54,210 nucleotides of DNA from JBJGXI01 sp045635475. GTDB lineage: Bacteria; Bacillota; Bacilli; Bacillales; Amphibacillaceae. Position numbers and translations under genes: made by a program. Where the stretch lies: positions 1 to 54,210 of the forward strand of contig NZ_JBJGXI010000038.1 in the NCBI RefSeq assembly GCF_045635475.1. Reading direction: 5' to 3'. Positions 33,625 to 43,306 of this stretch are shown piece by piece. The notes under the pieces are model-generated. The model was not told where the DNA came from. It did no database searches and saw nothing but the letters and a program-made list of their open reading frames with translations. Each line of letters starts with the position of its first letter. Position 1 is the stretch's first letter.

Positions 33625-34515
33625 ATGGATAATTACTACAGAGGTACATTCAAACATCATGATCACTTTCCACCACAGCATCAGCCGCAGCAGCCTGGAA
33701 TCGAATCGTTAATGGTTCCACGGCCGATTATAGAAGATACTAATTATAAAGGCTCAGGGAAACTTAAAAATAAAGTAGCCATTATCACTGGAGGCGATAG
33801 CGGTATTGGGGCAGCAACAGCAATTGCTTTTGCAAAAGAAGGGGCGGACTTGGTTATCCCCTACTATTACGAGTATGAAAATGAAGATGCATTTCGCACA
33901 AAAAAGCGTATCGAACAACTTGGACGACGATGTTTATTAATTGTTGGAGACTTAAGAGCTGAGGAACATTGTCAGTACGTGGTTAAACAAACGATTGATC
34001 AGTTTGGGAAACTCGATATCTTAGTAAATAATCACGGGGTTCAATTTCCTCAGGATAGCTTGTTAGACATAACGAGTGAACAATTCGATGATACATTTAA
34101 AACGAACATTTATGCATTCTTTTATTTATCCAAAGCCGCTTTGATTCATTTAAAACGCGGGAGTTCAATTATTAATACCGCATCGATTGTTGCTTATGAA
34201 GGACATGAGAAATTAATTGACTATACGGCCACAAAAGGAGCAATCGTTGGATTCACTCGAGCATTGTCCCAAAATTTAGCCGATAAGGACATTCGCGTCA
34301 ACGCCGTAGCACCTGGTCCAATTTGGACACCACTAATTCCATCAAGTTTCTCTGCAAACTATATAGCAGAAAACTTTGGGCAAGATGTGCCAATGAAACG
34401 TGCCGGCCAGCCATATGAGCTCGCACCGGCCTATGTGTATTTAGCTTCGGATGATTCGTCTTATGTATCTGGGCAAGTTATTCATGTAAATGGAGGTACG
34501 ATGGTGAGTTCATAA
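33625..34515 (+). CDS. SDR-family oxidoreductase (YhxC/YdaD-like)
   Basis: A 296-residue NAD(P)-dependent dehydrogenase with a 45-residue N-terminal extension (HHDHFPPQHQPQQPG) typical of this branch. The cofactor motif TGGDSGIG (about 54-61), NNHGVQ and catalytic YTATK are present. General stress proteins YhxC, YdaD and YhdF of Bacillus have the same layout; substrate unknown. GGGGAGG before ATG. Divergent from the TetR operon. Confidence 0.92.
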   Translation: MDNYYRGTFKHHDHFPPQHQPQQPGIESLMVPRPIIEDTNYKGSGKLKNKVAIITGGDSGIGAATAIAFAKEGADLVIPYYYEYENEDAFRTKKRIEQLGRRCLLIVGDLRAEEHCQYVVKQTIDQFGKLDILVNNHGVQFPQDSLLDITSEQFDDTFKTNIYAFFYLSKAALIHLKRGSSIINTASIVAYEGHEKLIDYTATKGAIVGFTRALSQNLADKDIRVNAVAPGPIWTPLIPSSFSANYIAENFGQDVPMKRAGQPYELAPAYVYLASDDSSYVSGQVIHVNGGTMVSS

Positions 34516-34635
34516 CCGATTATTTTTATTGTGTCTACAATTTGTAAACGTTAAGGTGTAGACACGGAACTACATAAGTGATGTAAAACTGGGGAACCAC
34601 TACGTGGATGCGTGAGGGACGGCAACTGAACCTGA

Positions 34636-34813
34636 GCGGCCATATATACCCTTATTTTGAATAAATACCAAAATATATTAATTACGCGGCCAAGAGAGCG
34701 CTTATTTACTAAAAACAACCTAAAACAGCAATGATTCAGTCAAATAAGTGCGCTAGTGGCCGTACAATTCTAATTATGCACCTTTTGTCACAGATAAGCG
34801 TCATGGTGGCCGC
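34636..34813. repeat. Dispersed dyad repeat element, copy C
   Basis: All four 22-bp units: forward 34636-34657 and 34686-34707, reversed 34742-34763 and 34792-34813; 50 bp between like units, 34 bp between the inner pair. The spacer ACAATTCTAAT...TTGTCAC between the last two units is also conserved with copy A. The outer terminal repeats seen in A and B are not recognisable. It fills most of the 428-base gap between the SDR and the iron ADH. Confidence 0.88.
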
Positions 34814-34943
34814 TTACTAAATCGCGAACACCCTGCCACAAGTGATAACTCAGACTCCAACATACAAACAAAAATTCCGAGTTCATTTTCTTTACAACTT
34901 ACTGCTTGTTGGGCATGATAATTATTAAGGAGGCAGATAACAT

Positions 34944-36110
34944 ATGAATAACTTTACATTTTACAATCCAACAAAATTAATCTTTGGAAAAGGACAAATA
35001 GACAAAATAACCGAGGAAATTCCGCAGTATGGTAAAAAAGTATTGCTCGTTTATGGCGGTGGTAGCATTAAGCGTAACGGCCTATATGATCAAGTAAAAG
35101 AAAAGCTTGCAGAAATAAATGCAGAGGTGTTTGAACTTGCAGGCGTGGAGCCAAACCCACGAGTGACTACAGCTAGAAAAGGTATTGAAATATGTAAATC
35201 AGAAGGTATCGACTTTTTACTAGCAGTTGGGGGTGGCAGTACGATCGACTGTACGAAAGCCATTGCTGCAGGAGCGAAATCTGAACATGATATTTGGGAT
35301 ATCGTTACTAAGAAAGTTGCTGCAAAAGACGCCTTACCATTCGGAACGATCCTTACTTTGGCAGCGACTGGTTCTGAGATGAATGCTGGATCGGTTATCA
35401 CTAACTGGGAAACGAACGAAAAACACGGTTGGGGAAGCCCTTACTCTTTCCCAAAATTCTCTATTTTAGATCCTGTTAATACATTTTCAGTACCTAGAGA
35501 TCAAACAATATACGGGATTGTTGATATGATGTCTCACGTATTAGAGCACTATTTCCATCACGTTTCTAATACACCATTCCAAGATCGTATGTGTGAAGGA
35601 CTTTTACGTACAGTAATGGAAACAGCTCCAAAGCTTCTCGAAGATCTCGAAAGTTACGAGCACCGAGAAACAATCTTATATTGCGGAACAATGGCATTGA
35701 ACGGTGTTGTCAATATGGGCTATAGCGGTGATTGGGCAACACACAATCTAGAGCATGCAGTTTCTGCTGTTCACGATATCCCTCACGGTGGTGGCCTTGC
35801 GATTATCTTCCCTAATTGGATGAAGTATAGCTTAGATGAAAATGCAGGTCGATTTAAGCAATTGGCAGAACGGGTATTTGATGTGAGTGCGGATGGTAAA
35901 TCTGACCGTGAAGTAGCATTAGAAGGTATCGAGAAACTTCGGGCATTCTGGAATAACATTGGTGCTCCTTCTACTTTAGCTGATTACGAAATCAAAAAAG
36001 ATAGTGTCGAGCTCATGGCAGAAAAAACGGTAATAGCTAATGCTTCTTTTGGTAACTTTAAAAAGCTAACCAAAGAAGATTCAGCCGCTATTTTTGAAGC
36101 TAGTTTGTAA
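34944..36110 (+). CDS. Iron-containing alcohol dehydrogenase (butanol dehydrogenase type)
   Basis: A 388-residue group III ADH. GGGSTIDCTKAIAAG (cofactor), LAATGSEMN and the metal-binding histidines of MSHVLEHYFHH and HNLEHAVSAVHDIPHGGGLA are visible. Reduces aldehydes to alcohols with NAD(P)H, like YugJ/YugK/BdhA. Works alongside adhE and pflB in reoxidising NADH. AAGGAGG before ATG. Confidence 0.93.
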   Translation: MNNFTFYNPTKLIFGKGQIDKITEEIPQYGKKVLLVYGGGSIKRNGLYDQVKEKLAEINAEVFELAGVEPNPRVTTARKGIEICKSEGIDFLLAVGGGSTIDCTKAIAAGAKSEHDIWDIVTKKVAAKDALPFGTILTLAATGSEMNAGSVITNWETNEKHGWGSPYSFPKFSILDPVNTFSVPRDQTIYGIVDMMSHVLEHYFHHVSNTPFQDRMCEGLLRTVMETAPKLLEDLESYEHRETILYCGTMALNGVVNMGYSGDWATHNLEHAVSAVHDIPHGGGLAIIFPNWMKYSLDENAGRFKQLAERVFDVSADGKSDREVALEGIEKLRAFWNNIGAPSTLADYEIKKDSVELMAEKTVIANASFGNFKKLTKEDSAAIFEASL

Positions 36111-36111
36111 A

Positions 36112-36167
36112 AAGAAAAGTGCGGGGCGCCGGTTTAGAAACATAGCGACTGGCCTCGGAGCTAGAAC
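36112..36167. repeat. Second family of intergenic repeat, short copy
   Basis: GGCGCCGGTTTAGAAAC then ATAGCGACTGG joined directly to CGGAGCTAGAA: the two ends of the long copy at 23494-23697 with the middle deleted. It starts 2 nt after the iron ADH stop. Confidence 0.6.
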
Positions 36168-36176
36168 ATCAAAATT

Positions 36177-36212
36177 AATCCCCCTGTATCTAAACACAGG
36201 GGGATTTTTTTT
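36177..36212. terminator. Terminator between convergent genes
   Basis: AATCCCCCTGT/ACAGGGGGATT stem followed by TTTTTTTT on the plus strand; it serves the iron ADH and probably also the glucosidase gene on the other strand. Confidence 0.92.
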
Positions 36213-37563
36213 ACAACTCCGAACCATTGGTTGTAATCACATTTTTGAACCAATCGAAGCTTTTCTTCTTATAACGTTTTAAATCTCTTAAATCCTCTTC
36301 ACCGCGGTTAACATATACAAATCCATATCGCTTGGTCATTTGGCCACTAGAGCTAAGAATATCAGTAGAACCCCACACGAGGTAGCCAAAGATGTCCACG
36401 CCTTCCTCCATTGCTAACTTCATTTGGTGGATATGATCGCTTAAATATTTAATACGCTGATCATCTTCTATGGTATTATTTTCATCTAATTCTTCTCTAA
36501 GTCCAATTCCATTTTCGGTAACAAAGATTGGTAATCGATAGCGAGCATACATATCTTTAAGTGCGAGTCTAAATCCAATTGGATCAATAGCCCAACCCCA
36601 TTCATTCTCTTCTAGATGAGGATTTTGTCCCACACCGGCCATAATATCTTCATCGTCACTAGCCTCTACGGTGTTGCTCTTGTAATAACTGATGGAAAGA
36701 TAATCGACTGTGTTTTCTTTTAGTAATGCAGTATCACCTTCCTCGAAGGTTGGCATGATACCCTTCTTTTCCAGGTCACTTGTGACATATGTAGGGTATT
36801 CTCCGAACGAAAACACATCAAAATAAAAATCATTAAGCAATTCTTTTGCTTTATAATTTGCTAGCACATCCTCTGGTTGTGGTGTTAATGGATACGTCGT
36901 AAAATACGTAATCATTCCCGCCATTTGACCATCCGGAATAATTTCATGAAGTGCTTTTGTTGCTTTGGCATGAGCGATAAATGCATTATGGCAGACTTGA
37001 TATCTTAGTGCCTCTGAATCTGCATCTCGAACGACACCCCAATATTGCGGTTTTAATAAGATTAAGTTTTGCTCATTAAACGTGAGCCAATACTTCACTT
37101 TATCTTTATAACGCTCAAAAACTGTTCTTGCATATTTTTCGAATAAATCTACGACCTTTCTAGATGCAAAGCCGTTATATTTCTCAGCTAATGATAAAGG
37201 AAGATCGAAATGGCAAAGCGTAATAACTGGCTGAACGCCATTTGCAATCATCTCATCGAAAACATCGTCATAAAATTGCAAGCCTTCTTCGTTAGCTTCA
37301 CCCTCACCGTCAGGGAAAATTCTTGACCAGGAAATGCTCGTCCGATAAGCGTTAAATCCCATTTCTTTAAATAATGCAATGTCCTCTTTGTAACGATTAT
37401 AAAAGTCAGTTGCTACTTTCCAATCAGAATGACCTGTCGGAATTGGTCTAGCATCAACGGTCGATGGACCCTTACCCCCTTCATTCCATGCGCCTTCTGT
37501 TTGGAATGAAGTAACTGCGCCTCCCCATAAAAATCCTTCTGGTATAACATTTTTGTTTGTCAT
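36211..37563 (-). CDS. Glycoside hydrolase family 1, 6-phospho-beta-glucosidase
   Basis: Splits phosphorylated beta-glucosides such as cellobiose phosphate or salicin phosphate. The 450-residue TIM barrel has acid/base Glu164 in TFNEQN and nucleophile Glu350 in FVTENGIG. SSSGQMTKRYG (404-414) matches the Ser/Lys/Tyr phosphate-binding loop of 6-phospho enzymes. No PTS genes adjoin it, so the sugar must be imported by a system elsewhere. The 235 bp upstream hold no clear operator. Confidence 0.92.
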   Translation of the reverse strand: MTNKNVIPEGFLWGGAVTSFQTEGAWNEGGKGPSTVDARPIPTGHSDWKVATDFYNRYKEDIALFKEMGFNAYRTSISWSRIFPDGEGEANEEGLQFYDDVFDEMIANGVQPVITLCHFDLPLSLAEKYNGFASRKVVDLFEKYARTVFERYKDKVKYWLTFNEQNLILLKPQYWGVVRDADSEALRYQVCHNAFIAHAKATKALHEIIPDGQMAGMITYFTTYPLTPQPEDVLANYKAKELLNDFYFDVFSFGEYPTYVTSDLEKKGIMPTFEEGDTALLKENTVDYLSISYYKSNTVEASDDEDIMAGVGQNPHLEENEWGWAIDPIGFRLALKDMYARYRLPIFVTENGIGLREELDENNTIEDDQRIKYLSDHIHQMKLAMEEGVDIFGYLVWGSTDILSSSGQMTKRYGFVYVNRGEEDLRDLKRYKKKSFDWFKNVITTNGSEL

Positions 37564-37798
37564 TTGCGTATAACACCTCTCTAATAATTATTTTAAAATA
37601 TTATTAAATCCGCCAATCTCATCATTACTTTATAAAACCTTTCGTGACAACATGAATTTGGAGATGTTTAATTTATTGTCGCAAATGGGTATATAAGTAA
37701 CAGGAAATTAGTTAAGTAATTTATATCGCAATTTAAGTATATCGTAGGTAAAAAGAGCGTGCAATTAATTAATCGTTAACTTTACTTTAACTTAAAAA

Positions 37799-37969
37799 TT
37801 AATGATTTGCTTTTTCGTTATCTTTTTTATCATTATCTTTGTCTACTTCTTCAGGTAATGGATCAACGGTATGTTTATAGCTGTAACCTTTATTGATTGT
37901 CATAATCGAGAGACCTAATACGGCAATAACAAGGATTGTACAGATGATAGCAATTGTGATAAATAACAT
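37799..37969 (-). CDS. YtzI-like small membrane protein
   Basis: A 56-residue protein: one hydrophobic helix (about 3-24), then TINKGYSYKHTVDPLPEE and a highly charged Asp/Lys tail. The helix plus SKGYxYKHTxDPL layout is the YtzI family; function unknown. GAGGAG lies 9 nt before ATG 37969. The frame is open to 38062, but the extra residues have no ribosome site. Confidence 0.8.
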   Translation of the reverse strand: MLFITIAIICTILVIAVLGLSIMTINKGYSYKHTVDPLPEEVDKDNDKKDNEKANH

Positions 37970-38111
37970 GCGGGTAAACTCCTCATTCTTTTTATTTCTT
38001 AACTTAGAGGATACCTTCATTAGATATAAATAACAAGTAACTTTGGTACTGGATGGAATCACATAAATAGGGAAATTTAATTATAAAGCAAAGATAGGAG
38101 TGAAGATTAAC

Positions 38112-38534
38112 ATGGAACAAAATGAAATAATTGAAAAGGTAGACGAGATACTGTCAAAGAACTCTCTCGGAACGCTTGCTACAGTTCGAGATAATAAACC
38201 CTTTTCACGTTATATGACGTTTTATAATGACGACTTACATCTTTATACAGCAACAAACAAGGACACACACAAAGTGGAGGACTTAGAAGAAAATAATCAC
38301 GTCCATATCCTACTTGGCTATCAAGGCGAAGGACTAAAAGACCAATACATTGAAATTGAAGGAAAAGCAATCATTCAAGACTCCGAAGAAGTAAAGCAAA
38401 AAATTTGGAAAGAAGAACTTGAACCGTGGTTTGATGGACCTAACGACCCGAATTATACCGTGTTAGAAATTGCTCCAACAGAAATTCGGTTAATGAACAC
38501 AGCAGATGGTCAACCAGAGGTATTAGATTTTTAA
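38112..38534 (+). CDS. Pyridoxamine 5'-phosphate oxidase-like stress protein (GSP26/YdaG type)
   Basis: A 140-residue split-barrel flavin- or heme-binding protein. LGTLATVRDNKPFSRYMTF and LYTATNKDTHKV match the general stress protein 26 branch. Likely binds FMN/FAD; reaction unknown. ATG 38112 has AGGAG about 11 nt upstream; a GTG at 38100 overlaps that site. Ends before a strong terminator. Confidence 0.88.
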   Translation: MEQNEIIEKVDEILSKNSLGTLATVRDNKPFSRYMTFYNDDLHLYTATNKDTHKVEDLEENNHVHILLGYQGEGLKDQYIEIEGKAIIQDSEEVKQKIWKEELEPWFDGPNDPNYTVLEIAPTEIRLMNTADGQPEVLDF

Positions 38535-38579
38535 TGTTTGTGATCAACATATATTCTACTTTAGAGCAAACTAAATAAT

Positions 38580-38622
38580 AAAACGCTGGTGCACAAGTTG
38601 AGCTTTAGCACCAGCGTTTTTT
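38580..38622. terminator. Terminator
   Basis: AAAACGCTGGTGC/GCACCAGCGTTTT, 13-bp perfect stem with T run on both strands, between two convergent genes. Confidence 0.93.
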
Positions 38623-38640
38623 TAAACATCAATGTTCGTT

Positions 38641-39666
38641 TCATTTATTTACTACTTTACTGATCACATTCAGAACTGTTTCAACGTCTTGTTTCGTAAT
38701 ATGAAGATGTGTGATAAACCGTATCGTATTAGGACCAAAGGCATTAGCTAATATATGATTATCTTTTAGTACATTTAAAAATTGATCTGCGTTGTAACCA
38801 GCTTCAGCAACATTAACTAACAAAATATTTGTCTCTACTTGGTTTTCAACAATTAGACCTTTTATATTTGCAAGTCCATTTGCTAAAACCTTCATGTTAT
38901 CGTGGTCTTCGGCTAATCGTTCGACATTTTCTTGTAGAGCGATTAATCCTGGTGCTGCAACAATACCCGCTTGTCGCATCCCACCACCGAGGCGTTTTCG
39001 CCACTTACGAGCTTGAGTAACAAATTCTTTTGTGCCTGCTATAATAGAACCTACAGGTGCACCTAAACCTTTAGATAAACAAAACTGAACAGTATCAGTG
39101 TATGATGCGTAGTCTTTTACAGAAATCCCAGATGCCACTGATGCATTGAATAAACGAGCACCATCAAGGTGGACTGGAACATTATTTTCTCGCGCAATAT
39201 CGTAAATAGCTTTCATATTTTCTAGTGGTACTAAGGCTCCGCCGGCTTTATTGTGGGTATTTTCAACACAGATTAGCCCTGTCTCAGGAAAATGGATATC
39301 TTCAGCTCTTATAGCTGCCGCCACTTCTTCCGGTTTCATTGCTCCACGTTCGCCAGATATTGTTTTCGGTTGTACACCAGCAAATGCCGATAGTGCTCCA
39401 CCTTCATATAGGAAGATATGCGAACTAGCTTCTAAAACAACCTCGTTACCAGGACGACAATGGGTTAACGCTGCTATTTGGTTCCCTTGCGTGCCGCTTG
39501 TGACAAATAAGGCAGCTTCTTTGCCAAGCATGTTTGCAGCTACTTCCTCAAGTTTATTAACAGTCGGATCGTCACCATAAACATCGTCTCCTACCTCTGC
39601 TTCATAAGCCGCTTTTCTCATCTTTTCTGACGGCTTCGTAACTGTATCACTTCTTAAATCGATCAT
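38641..39666 (-). CDS. ltaE: Low-specificity L-threonine aldolase
   Basis: PLP enzyme cleaving threonine or allo-threonine to glycine and acetaldehyde. 341 residues. The N-terminal MIDLRSDTVTKPS, GDDVYGDDPTVN (27-38), HLDGAR (166-171) and PLP-lysine Lys199 in LSKGLGAPVGS are all present. Acetaldehyde released here could feed the nearby AdhE. GGGGG ribosome site before ATG. Confidence 0.95.
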   Translation of the reverse strand: MIDLRSDTVTKPSEKMRKAAYEAEVGDDVYGDDPTVNKLEEVAANMLGKEAALFVTSGTQGNQIAALTHCRPGNEVVLEASSHIFLYEGGALSAFAGVQPKTISGERGAMKPEEVAAAIRAEDIHFPETGLICVENTHNKAGGALVPLENMKAIYDIARENNVPVHLDGARLFNASVASGISVKDYASYTDTVQFCLSKGLGAPVGSIIAGTKEFVTQARKWRKRLGGGMRQAGIVAAPGLIALQENVERLAEDHDNMKVLANGLANIKGLIVENQVETNILLVNVAEAGYNADQFLNVLKDNHILANAFGPNTIRFITHLHITKQDVETVLNVISKVVNK

Positions 39667-39724
39667 CGTATATCCCCCTTTGATTACTAATAATATATCA
39701 CAAACTTATTACACTTCTATATTA

Positions 39725-39832
39725 AGTCAATTTCATAATTACCTTATACAGCTATCTTCATCCATATATAGTTCGGAGACGGTTTAATTCGACTATATGG
39801 ATGAAGATAAAAATCAATATTATGAAATTGAT
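39725..39832. repeat. Miniature palindromic repeat, full copy, inverted
   Basis: Starts AGTCAATTTCATAATTACC and ends AATATTATGAAATTGAT. Its reverse complement aligns with the copy at 16612-16699. Inside, ATCTTCATCCATATA and TATATGGATGAAGAT form an extra long stem, so the whole 108 bp can fold on itself. Lies between ltaE and the adhE region. Confidence 0.85.
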
Positions 39833-39837
39833 ATTTA

Positions 39838-39855
39838 TTGCAAAACATTTCACAA
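39838..39855. promoter_or_regulatory. Possible Rex site upstream of the adhE region
   Basis: TTGCAAAACATTTCACAA read on the minus strand is TTGTGAA-N4-TTTGCAA, two mismatches from the Rex consensus TTGTGAA-N4-TTCACAA. Rex control of adhE is common in Gram-positive bacteria. A second dyad AACAAAC-N6-GTTTGTT lies at 39862-39881. Confidence 0.4.
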
Positions 39856-39934
39856 ATTTGAAACAAACGGTAAAGTTTGTTAATGTTTTCACATGTTATG
39901 ATTACCTCATAAAGAACTTAAAGAGGTGATCAAA

Positions 39935-40171
39935 ATGATTTTACACGAATGGAAGGAATTTGGTACAGATACAGATGTGTATACGAAAGAAGTATTTGAA
40001 AAAGAAATTGGTGATAGATTCGAAGCAATGCTTTTCGAAGGAGAAAAAGATATCCCGACATATATCTGGACCACAAATTTTGTTGTATCCATTAAGCCAA
40101 ATGCAAGAATGTATAAGGATCTATCATTTGTCAAGATTCCCCGTAACCCACTCGACATCGTACGACCATAG
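39935..40171 (+). CDS. Small uncharacterised protein upstream of adhE
   Basis: 78 residues, soluble, acidic at the start (HEWKEFGTDTDVYTKEVFEKE) and ending PRNPLDIVRP, with YIWTTNFVVSIKP in the middle. I do not recognise the family. AGAGGTGA lies 5 nt before ATG 39935. It is 63 bp ahead of adhE on the same strand and probably shares its promoter. Codon use and the good ribosome site support a real gene. Confidence 0.65.
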   Translation: MILHEWKEFGTDTDVYTKEVFEKEIGDRFEAMLFEGEKDIPTYIWTTNFVVSIKPNARMYKDLSFVKIPRNPLDIVRP

Positions 40172-40234
40172 CTTTTCGTACGGTTATACTTGCTCAATGT
40201 TTCACAATTAAATTATAATTAGGAGGTCTTTTCT

Positions 40235-42838
40235 ATGGTTGTTACAAAAGTAATGAAAAAACCGGAAGAAAATGTAGCAGAAAGCATCGATAAACTTGTA
40301 TCTAACGGCATGCAAGCACTAAAGGAAATGAAAAAGCTCGACCAAGAACAAATTGATATTATCGTAAAAGAGATGGCATTGGCCGGGTTAGGTCAGCATA
40401 TGGTGCTCGCCAAGCTTGCTGTGGAAGAAACAGGCCGCGGTGTTTATGAGGACAAAATCATAAAAAACATTTTTGCTACAGAGTACATTTATCATAATGT
40501 AAAGTACGACAAAACAATTGGGGTAATTAATGAAAATCCCCATGAAGTTATGGTAGAGATCGCAGAACCAATCGGGGTAATTGCCGGCGTAACTCCGGTG
40601 ACCAATCCAACGTCAACTACTATGTTTAAATCTATTATTTCAATAAAAACGGGCAATCCAATCATCTTTGCCTTTCATCCATCTGCGCAAAAGTCTAGTG
40701 CTGCCGCTGCCAGGGTATTATATGAAGCAGCTATAAAAGCAGGTGCACCTGAGCATTGTATCCAATGGATTGAACAACCATCCTTAGATGCGACACAGCT
40801 ATTAATGAAGCATGATCGTATTGCCTTGATTCTTGCTACCGGTGGATCTGGCATGGTGAAGGCTGCCTATAGTTCCGGCAAACCAGCATTAGGTGTAGGA
40901 CCAGGTAACGTTCCTTGCTATATGGAGAAATCAGCTAATATTAAACGATCTGTTAATGATTTAATTCTTTCTAAAACATTTGATAACGGTATGATCTGCG
41001 CATCTGAACAAGCAGTAATTATTGATAAAGAAATCTACAACGATGTGAAGCAAGCATTGATTGATAATAGCTGCCACTTTTTAACTACTGATGAAAAGTC
41101 AAATGTTGAAAAACTTGTAATTAACGAGAATACTTGCGCAGTTAACCCAAGCATCGTTGGAATGCCTGCATATAAAATTGCAGCGTTAGCAGGAGTTATC
41201 GTTCCAGAAGAGACAAAAATTTTGATTGCAGAATTAACCGGAGTTGGACCTGACCATCCCCTATCTAGGGAAAAATTAAGCCCAGTTTTAGCTTGCTATA
41301 AAGTAAACAACGCGGAAGAAGGCATGAAACGCGCCGAGGAAATGCTTGAATTTGGCGGACTCGGTCATTCTGCGGTTATCCATTCTGAAAATCAATCAGT
41401 GATTGATGCGTTTGGAAGAAGAATGAAAGCGGGGCGTTTAATTGTTAACACACCATCTTCTCAAGGAGCTATTGGAGACATTTATAATGCGTATATGCCA
41501 TCATTAACACTTGGTTGCGGCTCTTATGGAGGAAACTCTGTCTCTACAAACGTAGGAGCAGTTCACTTAGTGAACGTCAAGAAAATGGCGAAAAGAACGG
41601 TGAATATGCAATGGTTCAAAGTTCCACCAAAAATTTATTTCGAAAAAAATGCTGTCCAATATTTAGCTAAAATGCCGAATATCTCTAAAGCATTTATCGT
41701 TACTGATCCGATGATGGTCAAATTCGGTTATGTTGATAAAGTTCTTTATTACCTACGTAAACGACCAGATTATGTACACTGTGAGATCTTTTCTGATGTA
41801 GAACCAGATCCATCAAGTGATACAGTTATGCGCGGTGCGGCGGCGATGAGAGAATTTCAACCAGATGTGATTATCGCTCTTGGTGGCGGATCTGCAATGG
41901 ATGCCGCTAAAGGCATGTGGTTATTTTATGAGCACCCGGACACTGATTTTAACGGTCTAAAACAAAAATTCTTGGACATTCGCAAACGGGTATTTAAGTT
42001 TCCACAATTAGGAAAACAAGCACAATTTGTCGGAATTCCTACGACTTCAGGTACTGGTTCAGAGGTAACATCATTTTCCGTTATTACCGATAAAGTTAAT
42101 AATGTAAAATATCCATTAGCTGATTATGAATTAACACCAGACGTGGCAATTATTGATCCGCAATTTGTAATGACCGTACCGAAGAAAATAACGGCAGATA
42201 CCGGTATGGATGTGTTAACCCATGCGATTGAGGCATACGTCTCAAACATGGCTAACGATTATACAGATGGCTTAGCGATTAAAGCAATCCAGCTTGTTTT
42301 TGAATATTTACCAACTTCATATAAAAATGGAGATAATGAAAAAGCACGCGAAAAAATGCATTATGCATCAACCATTGCGGGCATGGCCTTTGCCAATGCT
42401 TTTCTAGGAATTAACCATAGTCTTGCACACAAGCTAGGCGCAGAATTCCATATTGCACACGGGCACGCCAATACCATCTTGTTGCCACACGTTATCCGAT
42501 ATAATGCAACAAAACCGAGAAAATTTGCTGCATTTCCAAAATATGAGCACTTTATTGCGGATGAACGTTATGCGGAAATCGCAAAAATTCTAGGACTTCC
42601 TGCACGTACAACAGAAGAAGGGGTAGAAAGCCTCGTCCAAGCAATCATTACATTAGCAAAAGAATTAGAAATCACAATGAGCATCAAGGGCTGTGGTGTT
42701 GATGAAAAAATCTTCGAACAAAAAGTGGAGCTTTTAGCAGATCGTGCTTTTGAGGACCAATGTACAACGGCAAACCCTAAGCTACCGCTTGTTACGGAGT
42801 TAGCAGAAATATACCGTAAAGCTTATAAAGGCGTTTAA
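40235..42838 (+). CDS. adhE: Bifunctional acetaldehyde-CoA/alcohol dehydrogenase
   Basis: Converts acetyl-CoA to ethanol in two NADH-dependent steps, balancing redox during fermentation. The 867-residue fusion has an N-terminal aldehyde dehydrogenase domain (Cys255 in NGMICASEQ) and a C-terminal iron ADH domain from about 450 (GGGSAMDAAKGMW, GTGSEVTSF, NHSLAHKLGAEFHIAHG with the iron histidines). Family members form long filaments (spirosomes). AGGAGG before ATG. Works with pflBA, which supplies acetyl-CoA. Confidence 0.98.
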   Translation: MVVTKVMKKPEENVAESIDKLVSNGMQALKEMKKLDQEQIDIIVKEMALAGLGQHMVLAKLAVEETGRGVYEDKIIKNIFATEYIYHNVKYDKTIGVINENPHEVMVEIAEPIGVIAGVTPVTNPTSTTMFKSIISIKTGNPIIFAFHPSAQKSSAAAARVLYEAAIKAGAPEHCIQWIEQPSLDATQLLMKHDRIALILATGGSGMVKAAYSSGKPALGVGPGNVPCYMEKSANIKRSVNDLILSKTFDNGMICASEQAVIIDKEIYNDVKQALIDNSCHFLTTDEKSNVEKLVINENTCAVNPSIVGMPAYKIAALAGVIVPEETKILIAELTGVGPDHPLSREKLSPVLACYKVNNAEEGMKRAEEMLEFGGLGHSAVIHSENQSVIDAFGRRMKAGRLIVNTPSSQGAIGDIYNAYMPSLTLGCGSYGGNSVSTNVGAVHLVNVKKMAKRTVNMQWFKVPPKIYFEKNAVQYLAKMPNISKAFIVTDPMMVKFGYVDKVLYYLRKRPDYVHCEIFSDVEPDPSSDTVMRGAAAMREFQPDVIIALGGGSAMDAAKGMWLFYEHPDTDFNGLKQKFLDIRKRVFKFPQLGKQAQFVGIPTTSGTGSEVTSFSVITDKVNNVKYPLADYELTPDVAIIDPQFVMTVPKKITADTGMDVLTHAIEAYVSNMANDYTDGLAIKAIQLVFEYLPTSYKNGDNEKAREKMHYASTIAGMAFANAFLGINHSLAHKLGAEFHIAHGHANTILLPHVIRYNATKPRKFAAFPKYEHFIADERYAEIAKILGLPARTTEEGVESLVQAIITLAKELEITMSIKGCGVDEKIFEQKVELLADRAFEDQCTTANPKLPLVTELAEIYRKAYKGV

Positions 42839-42935
42839 TCTTCTAGACTGTTTTCTAAAAGATTGTTGTTATTGACACAAGAAAATGCGCCGAAGCGTGT
42901 GGCGGTCCAGGCGAAATGGGATTTGTTTGACGTCG

Positions 42936-43114
42936 GCGGACACCACAGCTCTTATCTGTGACAAAAGTGTTATATGTGGAATTGCGCGGACTCCAGTGCA
43001 CTTATTTAAATAAAATACTTGCTGTAATATGCTGTTTCTAGCAAATAAGTGCTCTGGTGGCCGTCAAATAGTCAAAACCGGCATTTCAGGTAAAATAAGT
43101 GTTCCTGTGTCCAC
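42936..43114. repeat. Dispersed dyad repeat element, copy D (inverted)
   Basis: Forward units 42936-42957 and 42986-43007, reversed units 43043-43064 and 43093-43114; same 50-bp spacing. The spacer GTGACAAAAG...GGAATTG between the first two units is the reverse complement of the conserved spacer in copies A and C, so the element is flipped. A trace of the terminal sequence (AAAATGCGCCGAAGCG) lies at 42883. It occupies most of the 468-base gap between adhE and the SDR. Confidence 0.87.
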
Positions 43115-43218
43115 TGAAATTCTTAGCCTGTTTGTATGTCCTAATTACTGACCAATGACAGCGTTCCCCGTGGAAAAGACAACTTCTATGTGTCCATCAA
43201 TGACGAATAGCATCAAAT

Positions 43219-43258
43219 AATTCCTCCTTGTTTTACAACAGGGAGGAATTTCTTTATT
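43219..43258 (+). terminator. Terminator-like hairpin
   Basis: AATTCCTCC/GGAGGAATT arms, loop of 14, then TTCTTTATTTTT. It is about 380 nt after adhE and 50 nt before the next gene, so it closes any transcript running through repeat copy D. Confidence 0.75.
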
Positions 43259-43306
43259 TTTCTAGAAGACAAGTACTAACTCATAATTTCTGGAAAGGAT
43301 GATCAT

